From NCBI GenBank assembly GCA_035454085.1, contig DAOTEJ010000005.1, positions 1-64,000 of the forward strand: DNA of 64,000 bases. The letters run 5' to 3'. Position numbers and translations under genes: made by a program. The notes beneath the pieces are model-generated. The model was given only the letters and a program-made list of their open reading frames with translations, had not been told where the DNA came from and made no database searches. This stretch comes from DAOTEJ01 sp035454085. Its GTDB lineage: Bacteria; Pseudomonadota; Gammaproteobacteria; Burkholderiales; Burkholderiaceae_F. Position 1 is the stretch's first letter. Each line of letters starts with the position of its first letter. This document shows, piece after piece, positions 34,759-43,421 of the stretch.

Positions 34759-35280
34759 TCACTTGCGCTTCTTGGGCGACAGGACCATGACCATCTGGCG
34801 CCCTTCCAGGCGGGGCATCTGCTCGACCTGGATCAGTTCGCCCAGTTCCTCGCGGATCCGGGCCAGCAACTGCACTCCGAACTCCTGGTGAGCCATCTCG
34901 CGACCGCGGAAGCGCAGGGTGATCTTGGCCTTGTCACCTTCCTCGAGAAAGCGCACCACGTTGCGCATCTTGGTCTGGTAGTCGTTCTCGTCGGTCTGCG
35001 GACGGAACTTCACTTCCTTGACCTGGATCTGCTTCTGCTTGGCGCGGGTCTCGGCGGCCTTCTTCTGTTCCTGGTACTTGAACTTCCCGTAGTCCATCAG
35101 CCGGCACACGGGAGGGACCGCAGTTGGCGCGATCTCCACGAGGTCGACCTGGGCCTCTTCTGCCATGCGCATCGCCTCTGCCAGGCGGACGATGCCGAGT
35201 TGCTCTCCCTCGATGCCGGTCAACCGGACTTCCGAGACGTGGATCTCGCCATTGATCCGATGCGTGCGTTCCTGAGCGAT
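34759..35280 (-). CDS. infC: Translation initiation factor IF-3, apparent ATC start
   Basis: This 173-residue factor prevents premature subunit joining and proofreads the initiation codon. The frame includes RINGEIHVSEVRLTGIEGEQ, the conserved N-domain, then LDYGKF-type linker residues MDYGKFKYQEQKK and the C-domain QTKMRNVVRFLEEGDKAKI. A TTG at 35223 would remove the conserved RINGEI strand. No ATG or GTG precedes it in frame. The codon at 35278-35280 is ATC, with GGAG eight bases upstream. E. coli infC starts at ATT for autoregulation, so a rare start here is credible. Confidence 0.93.
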   Translation of the reverse strand: MAQERTHRINGEIHVSEVRLTGIEGEQLGIVRLAEAMRMAEEAQVDLVEIAPTAVPPVCRLMDYGKFKYQEQKKAAETRAKQKQIQVKEVKFRPQTDENDYQTKMRNVVRFLEEGDKAKITLRFRGREMAHQEFGVQLLARIREELGELIQVEQMPRLEGRQMVMVLSPKKRK

Positions 35281-35304
35281 CTTGAGTTCTCCGTCAGATA
35301 AGAC

Positions 35305-37230
35305 CTAGGCCGTGCCGCCAACGTTGCGCCGCCGCTCCACGTCCTCGCGAAGTCGGGCGGCAAAGGCGTCGATGGGCATCACGCCCAGATCCACGCCCCC
35401 ACGGGCTCGCACGGCCACCGTGCCCGCCTGTCGCTCCTTGTCCCCGACCACGAGGATGTAGGGCAGCTTTTGCAGGCTGAGCTGGCGGATTTTATAGGTG
35501 ATCTTGTCGTCGCGCAAATCGGCTTCAACCCTAAATCCTTGTTTTTTCAGCGCTTGCTCCACCTCCAGGGCGTAGTCGGCCTGTCCCTCGGAGATGCTGG
35601 CCACGGCTGCCTGCACCGGCGCCAGCCACGGCGGCATGGCGCCCGCGTAGTTCTCGATGAGCATGCCGATGAAGCGCTCGAGCGAGCCCACGATCGCGCG
35701 GTGCAGCATGACCGGCACCCGGCGGCTGTTGTCCTCGGCCACGTACTCGGCGCCCAGACGACCGGGCATGGAGAAGTCGACCTGCATCGTGCCGCACTGC
35801 CAGGGCCGGCCCAGCGAGTCCTTGAGGTGATACTCGATCTTGGGACCGTAGAAGGCGCCCTCGCCCGGCAGGATGTCGAAGGGCACCCCCGAACGCTCGA
35901 GCGACGCGGCGAGCGCCGCCTCCGCCTTGTCCCAGATCTCGTCGGCTCCGATGCGCTGCGCCGGGCGCGTGGCGATCTTGTAGGCGATCCGGGCAAACCC
36001 GAAGTCCTCGTAGACCTTGCGCACCAGTGCCGTGAAGGCCACGCATTCGTCGAGGATCTGGTCCTCGGTGCAGAAGATGTGACCGTCGTCCTGGGTAAAA
36101 CCGCGCACCCGCATCAACCCGTGCAGCGCGCCCGAGGCCTCGTTGCGGTGGCACGCGCCAAACTCGCCGTAGCGCAGGGGCAGGTCGCGGTAGCTGTGCA
36201 GCGTCGAGTTGAAGATCTGCACGTGCCCCGGGCAGTTCATGGGCTTGAGGGCGTAGTAGCGGTTCTCCGACTCGGTGGTGAACATGTTGTCACGGTACTT
36301 GTCCCAGTGGCCCGAGCGCTCCCAGAGGCTGCGGTCCAGGATCTGCGGCGCCTTGACCTCCTGGTAGCCGTTGTCCTGGTAGACCTGCCGCATGTACTGC
36401 TCGACCTGCTGCCAGATCGTCCAGCCCTTGGGGTGCCAGAACACCAGTCCCGGCGCCTCGTCCTGCATGTGGAACAGGTCCAGCTCCCGACCCAGCCGTC
36501 GATGGTCGCGCTTCTCAGCCTCCTCGAGCATGTGCAGGTAGGCGTCCTGCTCGTCCTTCTTCGCCCAGGCCGTGCCGTAGATGCGCTGGAGCATCTCGTT
36601 CTTGCTGTCGCCGCGCCAGTAGGCGCCGGCCACCTTCATGAGCTTGAAGACCTTGAGCTTGCCCGTCGAAGGCACGTGCGGACCGCGGCACAGGTCGACG
36701 AAGTTGCCCTCGCGGTAGAGCGAGATCTGCTCACCGGCAGGAATCGCGCCGATGAGCTCGGCCTTGTAGCGCTCGCCCATGCCCTCGAAGAGGCGCACCG
36801 CCTCGTCGCGGTCCATCACGGACCGCGCCACGGACTCGTCCTTCTTCGCCAGTTCGGCCATGCGTGCTTCGATCGCCGCCAGATCCTCGGGCGTGAAGGG
36901 GCGCTTGTAGGCAAAGTCGTAGTAGAAGCCGTTCTCGATCACCGGACCGATGGTGACCTGCGCCTCGGGGAACAGATCCTTCACCGCGTAGGCGAGCAGG
37001 TGGGCGGTCGAGTGACGCAGGACTTCGAGCCCCTCGGGGTCGCGATCGGTCACGATCGCGAGGGCCGCGTCGGTCTCGATGCGGTGCGATACATCCACCA
37101 GGCGTCCGTCGACCTTGCCGGCCAGCGCGGCCTTGGCCAGCCCCGGGCCGATCGAGGCCGCGACCTCGGCCACCGTTACCGGGCCCGGAAACTCGCGACG
37201 CGAGCCATCGGGCAGGGAAATCGCAATCAT
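35305..37230 (-). CDS. thrS: Threonyl-tRNA synthetase
   Basis: This 641-residue class II synthetase contains TGS domain (ISLPDGSRREFPGPVTVAEV), the zinc editing domain (HSTAHLLAYAVKDLFP) and the catalytic core. Core motifs are MNCPGHVQIFNSTLHSYRDL, FRHNEAS-type GACHRNEASGALHGLMRVRG and DDGHIFCTEDQI. The C-terminal anticodon domain ends the protein. The length equals that of E. coli ThrS (642). The ATG at 37230 follows GCGGAG by five bases. Upstream is a hairpin with a T tract that may attenuate the operon. Confidence 0.97.
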   Translation of the reverse strand: MIAISLPDGSRREFPGPVTVAEVAASIGPGLAKAALAGKVDGRLVDVSHRIETDAALAIVTDRDPEGLEVLRHSTAHLLAYAVKDLFPEAQVTIGPVIENGFYYDFAYKRPFTPEDLAAIEARMAELAKKDESVARSVMDRDEAVRLFEGMGERYKAELIGAIPAGEQISLYREGNFVDLCRGPHVPSTGKLKVFKLMKVAGAYWRGDSKNEMLQRIYGTAWAKKDEQDAYLHMLEEAEKRDHRRLGRELDLFHMQDEAPGLVFWHPKGWTIWQQVEQYMRQVYQDNGYQEVKAPQILDRSLWERSGHWDKYRDNMFTTESENRYYALKPMNCPGHVQIFNSTLHSYRDLPLRYGEFGACHRNEASGALHGLMRVRGFTQDDGHIFCTEDQILDECVAFTALVRKVYEDFGFARIAYKIATRPAQRIGADEIWDKAEAALAASLERSGVPFDILPGEGAFYGPKIEYHLKDSLGRPWQCGTMQVDFSMPGRLGAEYVAEDNSRRVPVMLHRAIVGSLERFIGMLIENYAGAMPPWLAPVQAAVASISEGQADYALEVEQALKKQGFRVEADLRDDKITYKIRQLSLQKLPYILVVGDKERQAGTVAVRARGGVDLGVMPIDAFAARLREDVERRRNVGGTA

Positions 37231-37251
37231 GTGTGCTCCGCTTTCAGGCAA

Positions 37252-37281
37252 CAAAAAAGTGCGGACGAGCCGCACTTTTTC
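37252..37281 (-). terminator. Terminator-like hairpin in the thrS leader
   Basis: An 11-bp stem AAAAAGTGCGG/CCGCACTTTTT (37270-37280 and 37254-37264) has a 5-base loop and a T run on both strands (TTTTTTG on the minus strand). It lies about 100 bases after tRNA-Val and about 22 bases before the thrS ATG. It may terminate tRNA-Val transcription or act as a thrS attenuator. Confidence 0.82.
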
Positions 37282-37382
37282 TTGAAAGACGCGCGCCCGC
37301 CCCGGGATCAGTGTCCGGTCGTGGTAGTTCGGGCGACAACGAAAGCCGGCATGGCTTGGCGTCCTTATCCTGCAGTAAGCAT

Positions 37383-37459
37383 TGGTAGGCGCGATTGGAC
37401 TCGAACCAACGACCCCCACCATGTCAAGGTGGTGCTCTAACCAGCTGAGCTACGCGCCT
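37383..37459 (-). tRNA. tRNA-Val, anticodon GAC
   Basis: This is a 77-base tRNA. Acceptor AGGCGCG pairs with CGCGCCT, followed by encoded ACCA. The anticodon stem CCACC/GGTGG encloses TTGACAT, with anticodon GAC reading valine codons GUC and GUU. D arm GCTCAGCTGGTTAGAGC and T arm GTTCGAGTC are standard. It lies between relA and thrS on their strand. Confidence 0.97.
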
Positions 37460-37471
37460 GAAGTCGGCAGC

Positions 37472-37477
37472 ACTATA
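37472..37477 (-). promoter_or_regulatory. -10 element for tRNA-Val
   Basis: TATAGT (37477-37472) matches five of six -10 consensus bases and sits 12 bases before the mature tRNA 5' end. No convincing -35 box is seen upstream, where relA ends. Confidence 0.5.
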
Positions 37478-37488
37478 TCACGGCCGAG

Positions 37489-39594
37489 TCAGCGTCGCCG
37501 CGCGCTCATCACGCCCTTGACCTCCCGCACCAGCGCGATCGTGCGCGCCAGCTCGGCCGCGTCGCTCACCTCGACGGTGAAGTTCATGCGCGCGTCGCCC
37601 TTGCTGCTCATCGTGTTCACGCCGATCACGTTCTGCTTCTCGCGGGCGAAGACTTCCGAGATGTCGCGCAGCAGTCCGCTGCGGTCCTGGGCGACGACGA
37701 AGATCTCCACGGGATAGACCGCGTCGGGCTGCGCGCCCCAGGTCACCTCGATCAGGCGCTCGTGCTCGCGCTCGCCCAGGGCCTGCGCGTTCGAGCAATC
37801 GGCGCGGTGGATCGACACCCCCCGGCCGCGGGTGACGAAGCCCACGATCTCGTCGGGCGGTGCCGGCCGGCAGCAGCGCGCGAGCTGCGTGAGCAGCGAG
37901 TCCACCCCCACCACCAGCACCTTGCCCTTGGGCGCCCTGAGGTTGGCCGCGCGCACCAGGGGCGGCAGCTCGGCGGGCGCGGCCGGCGGCGCGAGCGCAT
38001 GCTCGATGGCGCGGAAGCTGAACTCCTCCTTGGTGGCCGCGACGCACAGCTCGTCCACGCCGGCGAAGCCCAGGCGCCGCGCCAGGTCGTCGAGCTTGAC
38101 GGCAGTCTTTCCGAGCCGTGCGAGCTCCTTGTCGATGCGCTCGCGGCCCACGGCGATCGAGGCCTCGAGCTCCTGCGCGTTGAACCACTGCCGCACCTTG
38201 GTGCGCGAACGCGCGCTGGCCAGGTAGCCCAGCTCGGCATTGAGCCAGTCGCGCGACGGCCCGCCGGTCTTCGCGGCAACGATCTCGACCGTCTGGCCGG
38301 AATGCAGGCGCGCGTTGAGCGGCACCATCGCGCCGTCCACGCGTGCGCCCCGGCACCGATGCCCGAGCTCGGTGTGCACGTGGTAGGCGAAGTCCACCGG
38401 CGTGGAACCCGCGGGCAGCTCCACCACCCGGCCCTGCGGCGTGAGCACGTAGACGCGCTCCTCGGCACCGGGGCGCGCGGGCGGCTCGATCTCCTCGCGC
38501 CAGGCCAGCAGTTGCCGCAGCCAGGCCACGCGCTCCTCGTCGCCGGTGCGACCCCGGCCGCCTTCCTTGTAGCGCCAGTGCGCGGCCACGCCGAGCTCGG
38601 CGAATTCGTGCATGCGCCGCGTGCGGATCTGGATCTCGAGCGGCCGGTCCTGCGCGTCGCGCACCACCGTGTGCAGCGACTGATAGCCGTTGGCCTTGGG
38701 ACGCGCGATGTAGTCGTCGAATTCGGCGGCGATCGGGGTGTAGTCGGCGTGGACCAGGGCGAGCACCTGATAGCACTGCGCCACGTCCTCGACGATCACC
38801 CGCAGCGCGCGCACGTCGTAGAGCTGTTCGTAAGCCAGGCCCTTGGTGCGCATCTTGTTCCAGATCGAGTAGATGTGCTTGGGCCGCCCGCTGACCTCGG
38901 CGGCGATGCCCGCGGCCGCCAGCCGCGCGCGCACCTGCGCGATCGACTCCTCGATGAAGGACTCGCGCTCCACGCGCCGCTCCTCGAGCAGGCGCGCCAC
39001 GCGCTTGTAGGTCTCGGGCTCGATGAAGCGCAGCGACAGGTCCTCGAGCTCCCACTTGATCTGCCAGATCCCCAGGCGGTTGGCCAGGGGCGCGTACAAG
39101 GCCAGCGTCTCGCGCGCGAAGGGCGCGGCCTCGGGATGGCGGCTCGCCGCCAGATAGCGCAGCGTCTGCAGGCGCGAGGCCAGGCGCAACAGCACCACGC
39201 GCAGGTCGTTGCACATGGCCAGCAACATGCGGCGCAGCGCCTCGGGCTGGGCCTCGGTCGCGGCTTGCGCCGACTGGCCGCGGGTGCGTTCCGACAGCCG
39301 CATGAGCTGGCGCAGATCGCCCACCAGTTGCGCCACGGTCTCGCCAAAGCGCGCGCGCAGCCACTCCTCGGGCTCGCGCAGGACGTCGTGCACGCCGAAC
39401 AGCCACGCCGCCGCCTGCAGGTCCAGATCCGCGCGCAGGGGTGCCACGATCGCAGCCATGCCCTCGGCGTGGTCCAGGAAGGACTCGCCGGTGCGCAGGC
39501 TGCGCCCCAGATACAGGGGTTCGACCAGGGCGCGCGCGGCCGCCACGTCGACGGGCGCGACGTCCTCGTCGGAGGCAGCGGCGGAACGGCTCAT
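37489..39594 (-). CDS. relA: RelA-type (p)ppGpp synthetase
   Basis: This 701-residue long RSH protein makes the alarmone (p)ppGpp on stalled ribosomes. The N-terminal hydrolase-like domain lacks the catalytic HDxxED motif (the region reads AAWLFGVHDVL), so it should be inactive. The synthetase domain has RPKHIYSIWNKMRTKGL and the acidic EFDDYIARPKANGYQSLH near residue 292. EFDD marks synthetase-only RelA rather than bifunctional SpoT (RFKD). TGS (VYVLTPQGRVVELPAGSTPV), helical and ACT (ISEVFAREKQNVIGVNTM) domains follow. Confidence 0.95.
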   Translation of the reverse strand: MSRSAAASDEDVAPVDVAAARALVEPLYLGRSLRTGESFLDHAEGMAAIVAPLRADLDLQAAAWLFGVHDVLREPEEWLRARFGETVAQLVGDLRQLMRLSERTRGQSAQAATEAQPEALRRMLLAMCNDLRVVLLRLASRLQTLRYLAASRHPEAAPFARETLALYAPLANRLGIWQIKWELEDLSLRFIEPETYKRVARLLEERRVERESFIEESIAQVRARLAAAGIAAEVSGRPKHIYSIWNKMRTKGLAYEQLYDVRALRVIVEDVAQCYQVLALVHADYTPIAAEFDDYIARPKANGYQSLHTVVRDAQDRPLEIQIRTRRMHEFAELGVAAHWRYKEGGRGRTGDEERVAWLRQLLAWREEIEPPARPGAEERVYVLTPQGRVVELPAGSTPVDFAYHVHTELGHRCRGARVDGAMVPLNARLHSGQTVEIVAAKTGGPSRDWLNAELGYLASARSRTKVRQWFNAQELEASIAVGRERIDKELARLGKTAVKLDDLARRLGFAGVDELCVAATKEEFSFRAIEHALAPPAAPAELPPLVRAANLRAPKGKVLVVGVDSLLTQLARCCRPAPPDEIVGFVTRGRGVSIHRADCSNAQALGEREHERLIEVTWGAQPDAVYPVEIFVVAQDRSGLLRDISEVFAREKQNVIGVNTMSSKGDARMNFTVEVSDAAELARTIALVREVKGVMSARRR

Positions 39595-39690
39595 AAAGGC
39601 AAGGACGCGGGCGCGTCAGGCAGGGGTCGGTGGGGATTATAGGAAGGGGCCATGGCGTGCCCCCGGGCCGCGCTGCGGCACAATCGTCCG

Positions 39691-40521
39691 ATGATCAGCA
39701 CCTTGATCGAACGCTGGCGCAACGGCCGGCGCGTCGAGATTCCCGACGCCCAGTGGCAGGCCGCGCTTGCCGCCCTGCCCTGCGCGCAGTCGCTGCCTGC
39801 GCCCGAGCGCGAGCGCCTGCGCGGACTCGTGGCCGGCTTGCTCGCCGACAAGCAGTTCGAAGCCGCCGCGGGTATCGAACTCACCACGCAGATGCAGCTG
39901 GCCATCGCCGTGCAGGCCTGCCTGCCGGTGCTCGGGCTGGGCCTCGAGTGGTATCGCGGCTGGACCAGCATCGTGGTCTATCCCGGCGAATTCCGCGTGC
40001 CGCGCCGCCTGACCGACGAGGCCGGCGTGGTGCACGAGTTCGACGACACGCTGTCCGGCGAATCCTGGGACGGTGGTCCGGTGGTCGTCTCGTGGGCCGA
40101 TGCGCAAAGCGCCGGCACCCCGCAGGCCTACTCGGTGGTGATCCACGAGTTCGCGCACAAGCTCGACATGCTCGACGGCGAGGCCGACGGCGTCCCGCCC
40201 TTTGACCGGCGCCTGCATCCCACGCTCACCGCGGCCGCCTGGCGTGCCGCGCTCGCTGATGCGCTGGCGCGTCTGGACGCCGAGCTCGAGCTGATCGAGG
40301 CCGAGCTGCCCCCGCACATCGACCCCGACTCGCCCGAGGCCGATCCCTGGTACGCGCGCCTGCCGCTCGACCCCTACGCCGTGCAGGACGAGGCGGAGTT
40401 CTTCGCGGTCTCGGCTGAGGCCTTCTTCGTGGCGCCGGCGACGCTGCAAGCCGCCTTCCCGGCCTGGTACGAGCAGCTCGCGGCCTTCTTCCGGCAGGAC
40501 CCGCTGTCGGCCACGCCATGA
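39691..40521 (+). CDS. mtfA: MtfA-family M90 zinc peptidase
   Basis: This 276-residue soluble metallopeptidase has HEFAH at residues 152-156 in VVIHEFAHKLDMLDGEADG and a third ligand region DEAEFFAVSAEAFF. Both are hallmarks of MtfA (DUF980). In E. coli MtfA binds the repressor Mlc and links to glucose uptake; its substrate here is unknown. The ATG at 39691 is used because the family starts IxxLxxRWR. Its stop overlaps the next ATG (ATGA). It is divergent from relA. Confidence 0.92.
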   Translation: MISTLIERWRNGRRVEIPDAQWQAALAALPCAQSLPAPERERLRGLVAGLLADKQFEAAAGIELTTQMQLAIAVQACLPVLGLGLEWYRGWTSIVVYPGEFRVPRRLTDEAGVVHEFDDTLSGESWDGGPVVVSWADAQSAGTPQAYSVVIHEFAHKLDMLDGEADGVPPFDRRLHPTLTAAAWRAALADALARLDAELELIEAELPPHIDPDSPEADPWYARLPLDPYAVQDEAEFFAVSAEAFFVAPATLQAAFPAWYEQLAAFFRQDPLSATP

Positions 40522-41015
40522 AGCGCCTGCTCGTGGTCTGGTGCTCGATGACCGGCGGCGCGCGCCAGATGGCGCAGGCCTTGGCCGACGCCGCCCGAGC
40601 GGCCGCACCCGGCGAAGTCGAGGTCGATTGCCTCGAGGCCGGTGCCGCCGGCCCCACAGAGGTGCTGGCTGCCGACGCCTATGCCTTCGTCGCGCCCGAG
40701 AACCTGGCGAGCATGGCGGGCCGCATGAAGGATTTCTTCGACCGCAGCTACTACGGTGTCCTCGACCAGGTGAACGGCCGGCCCTACGTGGCGCTGGTCT
40801 GCGCCGGCTCCGACGGCGCCGGCGCGGTGCGCCAGATCGAGCGCATCGCCACCGGCTTGCGGCTGCGCGCCGTGGCGCCGGCGCTGATCGTGTGCACGCA
40901 TGCGCAAACGCGCGAGCAGATCCTCGCGCCCAAGCACCTGCCCGCCGGGCAACTCGCGCGCTGCGCCGAACTCGGTGCCGCGCTCGCTGCGGGGCTCGCG
41001 GCCGGGGTGTTCTAG
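40518..41015 (+). CDS. Flavodoxin-like FMN-dependent oxidoreductase
   Basis: This 165-residue protein starts KRLLVVWCSMTGGARQMAQA, a flavodoxin-type phosphate-binding loop. FVAPENLASMAGRMKDFFDR and YVALVCAGSDGAGAVRQIER follow, typical of the flavodoxin/NADPH-dependent FMN reductase fold. The redox partner is not apparent. It overlaps mtfA by four bases and ends over the last four bases of the convergent RidA gene. Confidence 0.82.
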   Translation: MKRLLVVWCSMTGGARQMAQALADAARAAAPGEVEVDCLEAGAAGPTEVLAADAYAFVAPENLASMAGRMKDFFDRSYYGVLDQVNGRPYVALVCAGSDGAGAVRQIERIATGLRLRAVAPALIVCTHAQTREQILAPKHLPAGQLARCAELGAALAAGLAAGVF

Positions 41016-41362
41016 GCGGCCGCCGCGGTCACCAGGATCTCGACCTTCCATCCCGGGCGCGCCAGCGCCGCCTGCACCGTGGCGCGCGTGGGGGTGGCGC
41101 CCGGTACCACCCAGCGCTCCCACACGGCGTTCATCGCCGCGAAGTCGGCCAGGTCCCTGAGAAAGATCTGCGCCGTGAGCAGGCGCGACTTCTCGGTGCC
41201 CGCCTGCTGGAGCAGTGCCTCGATGGCCGCCAGCACCTGCTCGGTCTGGCCGGTGATGTCCTGCTCGGCGTCCTCGGCCACCTGGCCCGCCAGGTAGACC
41301 ACCCCGTTGTAGATCACGGCCTCGCTCATGCGCGGGCCGCAGTGCAGGCGGCGGATGTTCAT
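41012..41362 (-). CDS. RidA/YjgF family protein
   Basis: This 116-residue trimeric-type protein contains SEAVIYNGVVYLAGQVAEDA, then VLAAIEALLQQAGTEKSRLL and ALARPGWKVEILVTAA. RidA proteins hydrolyse reactive enamine/imine intermediates. The residue usually equivalent to Arg105 falls in a different context here (ALARPGWKVEI), so it may belong to a subfamily without confirmed imine deaminase activity. It sits 12 bases after the alpha/beta hydrolase gene on the same strand. Confidence 0.88.
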   Translation of the reverse strand: MNIRRLHCGPRMSEAVIYNGVVYLAGQVAEDAEQDITGQTEQVLAAIEALLQQAGTEKSRLLTAQIFLRDLADFAAMNAVWERWVVPGATPTRATVQAALARPGWKVEILVTAAAA

Positions 41363-41374
41363 CGTGTTCGCTCC

Positions 41375-42247
41375 TCAGGCTTCTGATAGAAAACGGCGGA
41401 CGAGGTCGATCTGCATCTCGTCCATCAGCATGGGCGCATGGCCCACGCCGGGAATCTCGGCCAGTCGCGCCCGCGGACCGCGCCGTCCCATCTCGTCGGC
41501 GGTGGCGCGCGACAACAGGTCCGACTCGGAGCCGCGCACCAGCAGCGTGGGGGCGCTGATGCGGTCGTAGAGCGCCCAGGTCGCGGCCTCGCCGGCGGCG
41601 GCCGCCTCGGGCGTGAGCGCCGCGAAGGCCTCGCCGATGCGCGGGTCGTAGTGCAGGCGCCAGCCCCCCGCGCCGTCGGGCCGGATCACGCTCTCGGTGA
41701 TCTCGCGCCAATCCTGCTCGGAGCGCAGCGCAAACGGCGCCGAGACGCGCTTCACGTAGGCCACTGCCGCGTCGAAGTCGGGCAGCAGCACGGGCTTGCC
41801 CACGTAGCTCGCGATGCGGGCGAGCGAGTCCCACTCGATGCGCGGCCCCACGTCGTTGAGCACCAGACGCCGGATCGGGCTGCGAGCCTGGCCGGCGAGC
41901 GCCATGCCGATCAGCCCGCCCATCGATGTACCTACCCAGTCGACCTCAGGCGCGTCCAGGCGGGCGATCAGGTTGACCATGTCGGCGGCGTACTGGGGCA
42001 CGCCGTAGGCGGCGCCGGCCGCCAACCAGTCGCTGTCGCCCCGGCCCGCCACGTCGGGGCAGACCACGCGCGCCTGCCCCGCCAGCGCGGCGGCGAGGCG
42101 GTCGAAGTCGCGGGCACAGCGCGTCAGGCCATGCACGCACACCACCACGCGCGGGTTGTGGGGGTCCCCCCACTCGCGGTAGCGCATGGTGTGGAAGCCG
42201 GCGGGGCTGAGGCACTGCACCCCGCGGGTGCGGGCGGTCGGGATCAT
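41375..42247 (-). CDS. Alpha/beta hydrolase
   Basis: This 290-residue alpha/beta-hydrolase fold protein has an oxyanion segment VVVCVHGLTRCARDFDR. The nucleophile elbow is GTSMGGLIGMAL and the catalytic His lies in IPGVGHAPML; the acid is probably in SESDLLSR. The substrate is unknown. Its divergent neighbour encodes 3-hydroxybutyrate dehydrogenase, so an esterase acting on hydroxybutyrate oligomers is a reasonable guess only. The ATG at 42247 is chosen because upstream residues are intergenic in relatives. Confidence 0.85.
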   Translation of the reverse strand: MIPTARTRGVQCLSPAGFHTMRYREWGDPHNPRVVVCVHGLTRCARDFDRLAAALAGQARVVCPDVAGRGDSDWLAAGAAYGVPQYAADMVNLIARLDAPEVDWVGTSMGGLIGMALAGQARSPIRRLVLNDVGPRIEWDSLARIASYVGKPVLLPDFDAAVAYVKRVSAPFALRSEQDWREITESVIRPDGAGGWRLHYDPRIGEAFAALTPEAAAAGEAATWALYDRISAPTLLVRGSESDLLSRATADEMGRRGPRARLAEIPGVGHAPMLMDEMQIDLVRRFLSEA

Positions 42248-42358
42248 GGGCTGTGCATGGAAGTTGGAGGGGGCCGCTCGCACGCACAGACCGCTGCGGT
42301 CGAGCCGTGCCGGGCAGGGCGCTAGCATACCGACCGGACGACACGGCGGAGATCGCAC

Positions 42359-43144
42359 ATGGCAGCACTCAAGGGCAAGACCGCCCTGGTCACGGGCTCG
42401 ACCAGCGGCATCGGCCTGGGCATCGCCCGGGCACTGGCGCGCGAGGGCGCGAACATCGTGGTCAACGGCTTCGGGGACGAGGGCACGGTGCGCGGCGTGC
42501 GCAGCGAGCTCGAAGCGCTCGGCGTGCGCACGCACTACCACGGCGCCGACATGAGCAAGCCCGCCGAGATCGAAGCGATGATGAGCGAGGCCGCGCGCGT
42601 CTTTGGCCGCGTCGACATCCTCGTCAACAACGCCGGCATCCAGCACGTCTCGCCGGTCAAGGACTTCCCCACCGAGCGCTGGGACGCAATCATCGCCATC
42701 AACCTGAGCTCGGCCTTCCACACGACGCGGCTCGCGCTGCCGGCCATGCTCGCCGCCAACTGGGGCCGGATCATCAACATCGCCTCGGTGCACGGACTCG
42801 TGGCCTCGGCCGACAAGAGCGCCTACGTGGCCGCCAAGCACGGCGTCGTGGGCCTGACCAAGACCGTGGCGCTCGAAACCGCCACCACCGGCGTGACCTG
42901 CAACGCGATCTGCCCGGGCTGGGTGCTCACGCCCCTGGTGCAAAAGCAGGTCGACGCGCGCGCCGCGCGCGACCAACTGAGCAACGAAGACGCCAAGCGC
43001 TCGCTGCTCGCCGAGAAGCAGCCCTCGCTCGAGTTCGTCACCCCGGAGCAACTCGGCGCGCTGGCGGTGTTCATGTGCTCGGACGCGGCAGCCCAGATGC
43101 GCGGCCAGTCGGTGGCCTTCGACGGCGGATGGACCGCCCAATAG
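42359..43144 (+). CDS. D-3-hydroxybutyrate dehydrogenase (SDR)
   Basis: This 261-residue short-chain dehydrogenase interconverts 3-hydroxybutyrate and acetoacetate with NAD in polyhydroxybutyrate turnover. The dinucleotide motif TGSTSGIG is at residues 12-19, NNAG at 90-93, catalytic Ser143, Tyr156 and Lys160 (YVAAK). The family-specific segments IQHVSPVKDFP and CPGWVLTPLVQKQ, and C-terminal AFDGGWTAQ, match 3-hydroxybutyrate dehydrogenase closely. It is followed after 45 bases by the DUF6494 gene. Confidence 0.93.
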   Translation: MAALKGKTALVTGSTSGIGLGIARALAREGANIVVNGFGDEGTVRGVRSELEALGVRTHYHGADMSKPAEIEAMMSEAARVFGRVDILVNNAGIQHVSPVKDFPTERWDAIIAINLSSAFHTTRLALPAMLAANWGRIINIASVHGLVASADKSAYVAAKHGVVGLTKTVALETATTGVTCNAICPGWVLTPLVQKQVDARAARDQLSNEDAKRSLLAEKQPSLEFVTPEQLGALAVFMCSDAAAQMRGQSVAFDGGWTAQ

Positions 43145-43189
43145 AAGTACCGAAGAACCCGGAACCCCGCTTCAAACCAGGATCAGACC

Positions 43190-43396
43190 ATGAACGAAGA
43201 GACCTTCAACCTCAGCATCCGCAAGTTCCTCAAGACCGTGGGCGTGGGCTCGCAACGCGAGATCGAACAAGCCGTCGCGCGCGCCCTCGCCGAGGGCCGC
43301 ATCCAGGGAACCGAGTCCTTTCCTGCCAAGGTCCGCCTCGAGGTCGCCGGCCTGGACCTGTCGGTCGAGTTCGACGGCAAGATCGAGTTGCAGTAG
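43190..43396 (+). CDS. DUF6494 small protein
   Basis: This 68-residue protein starts MNEETFNLSIRKFLKTVGVG and ends LDLSVEFDGKIELQ. The sequence matches the small DUF6494 family found in Proteobacteria, with an N-terminal helical part and a C-terminal beta part. No function is known. It follows the 3-hydroxybutyrate dehydrogenase gene by 45 bases and is convergent with the transglutaminase gene. GAACGAAG-type purines and an ATG give a normal start. Confidence 0.85.
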   Translation: MNEETFNLSIRKFLKTVGVGSQREIEQAVARALAEGRIQGTESFPAKVRLEVAGLDLSVEFDGKIELQ

Positions 43397-43421
43397 GCGC
43401 TGCCGCCCGCGCCTTCGCGAT

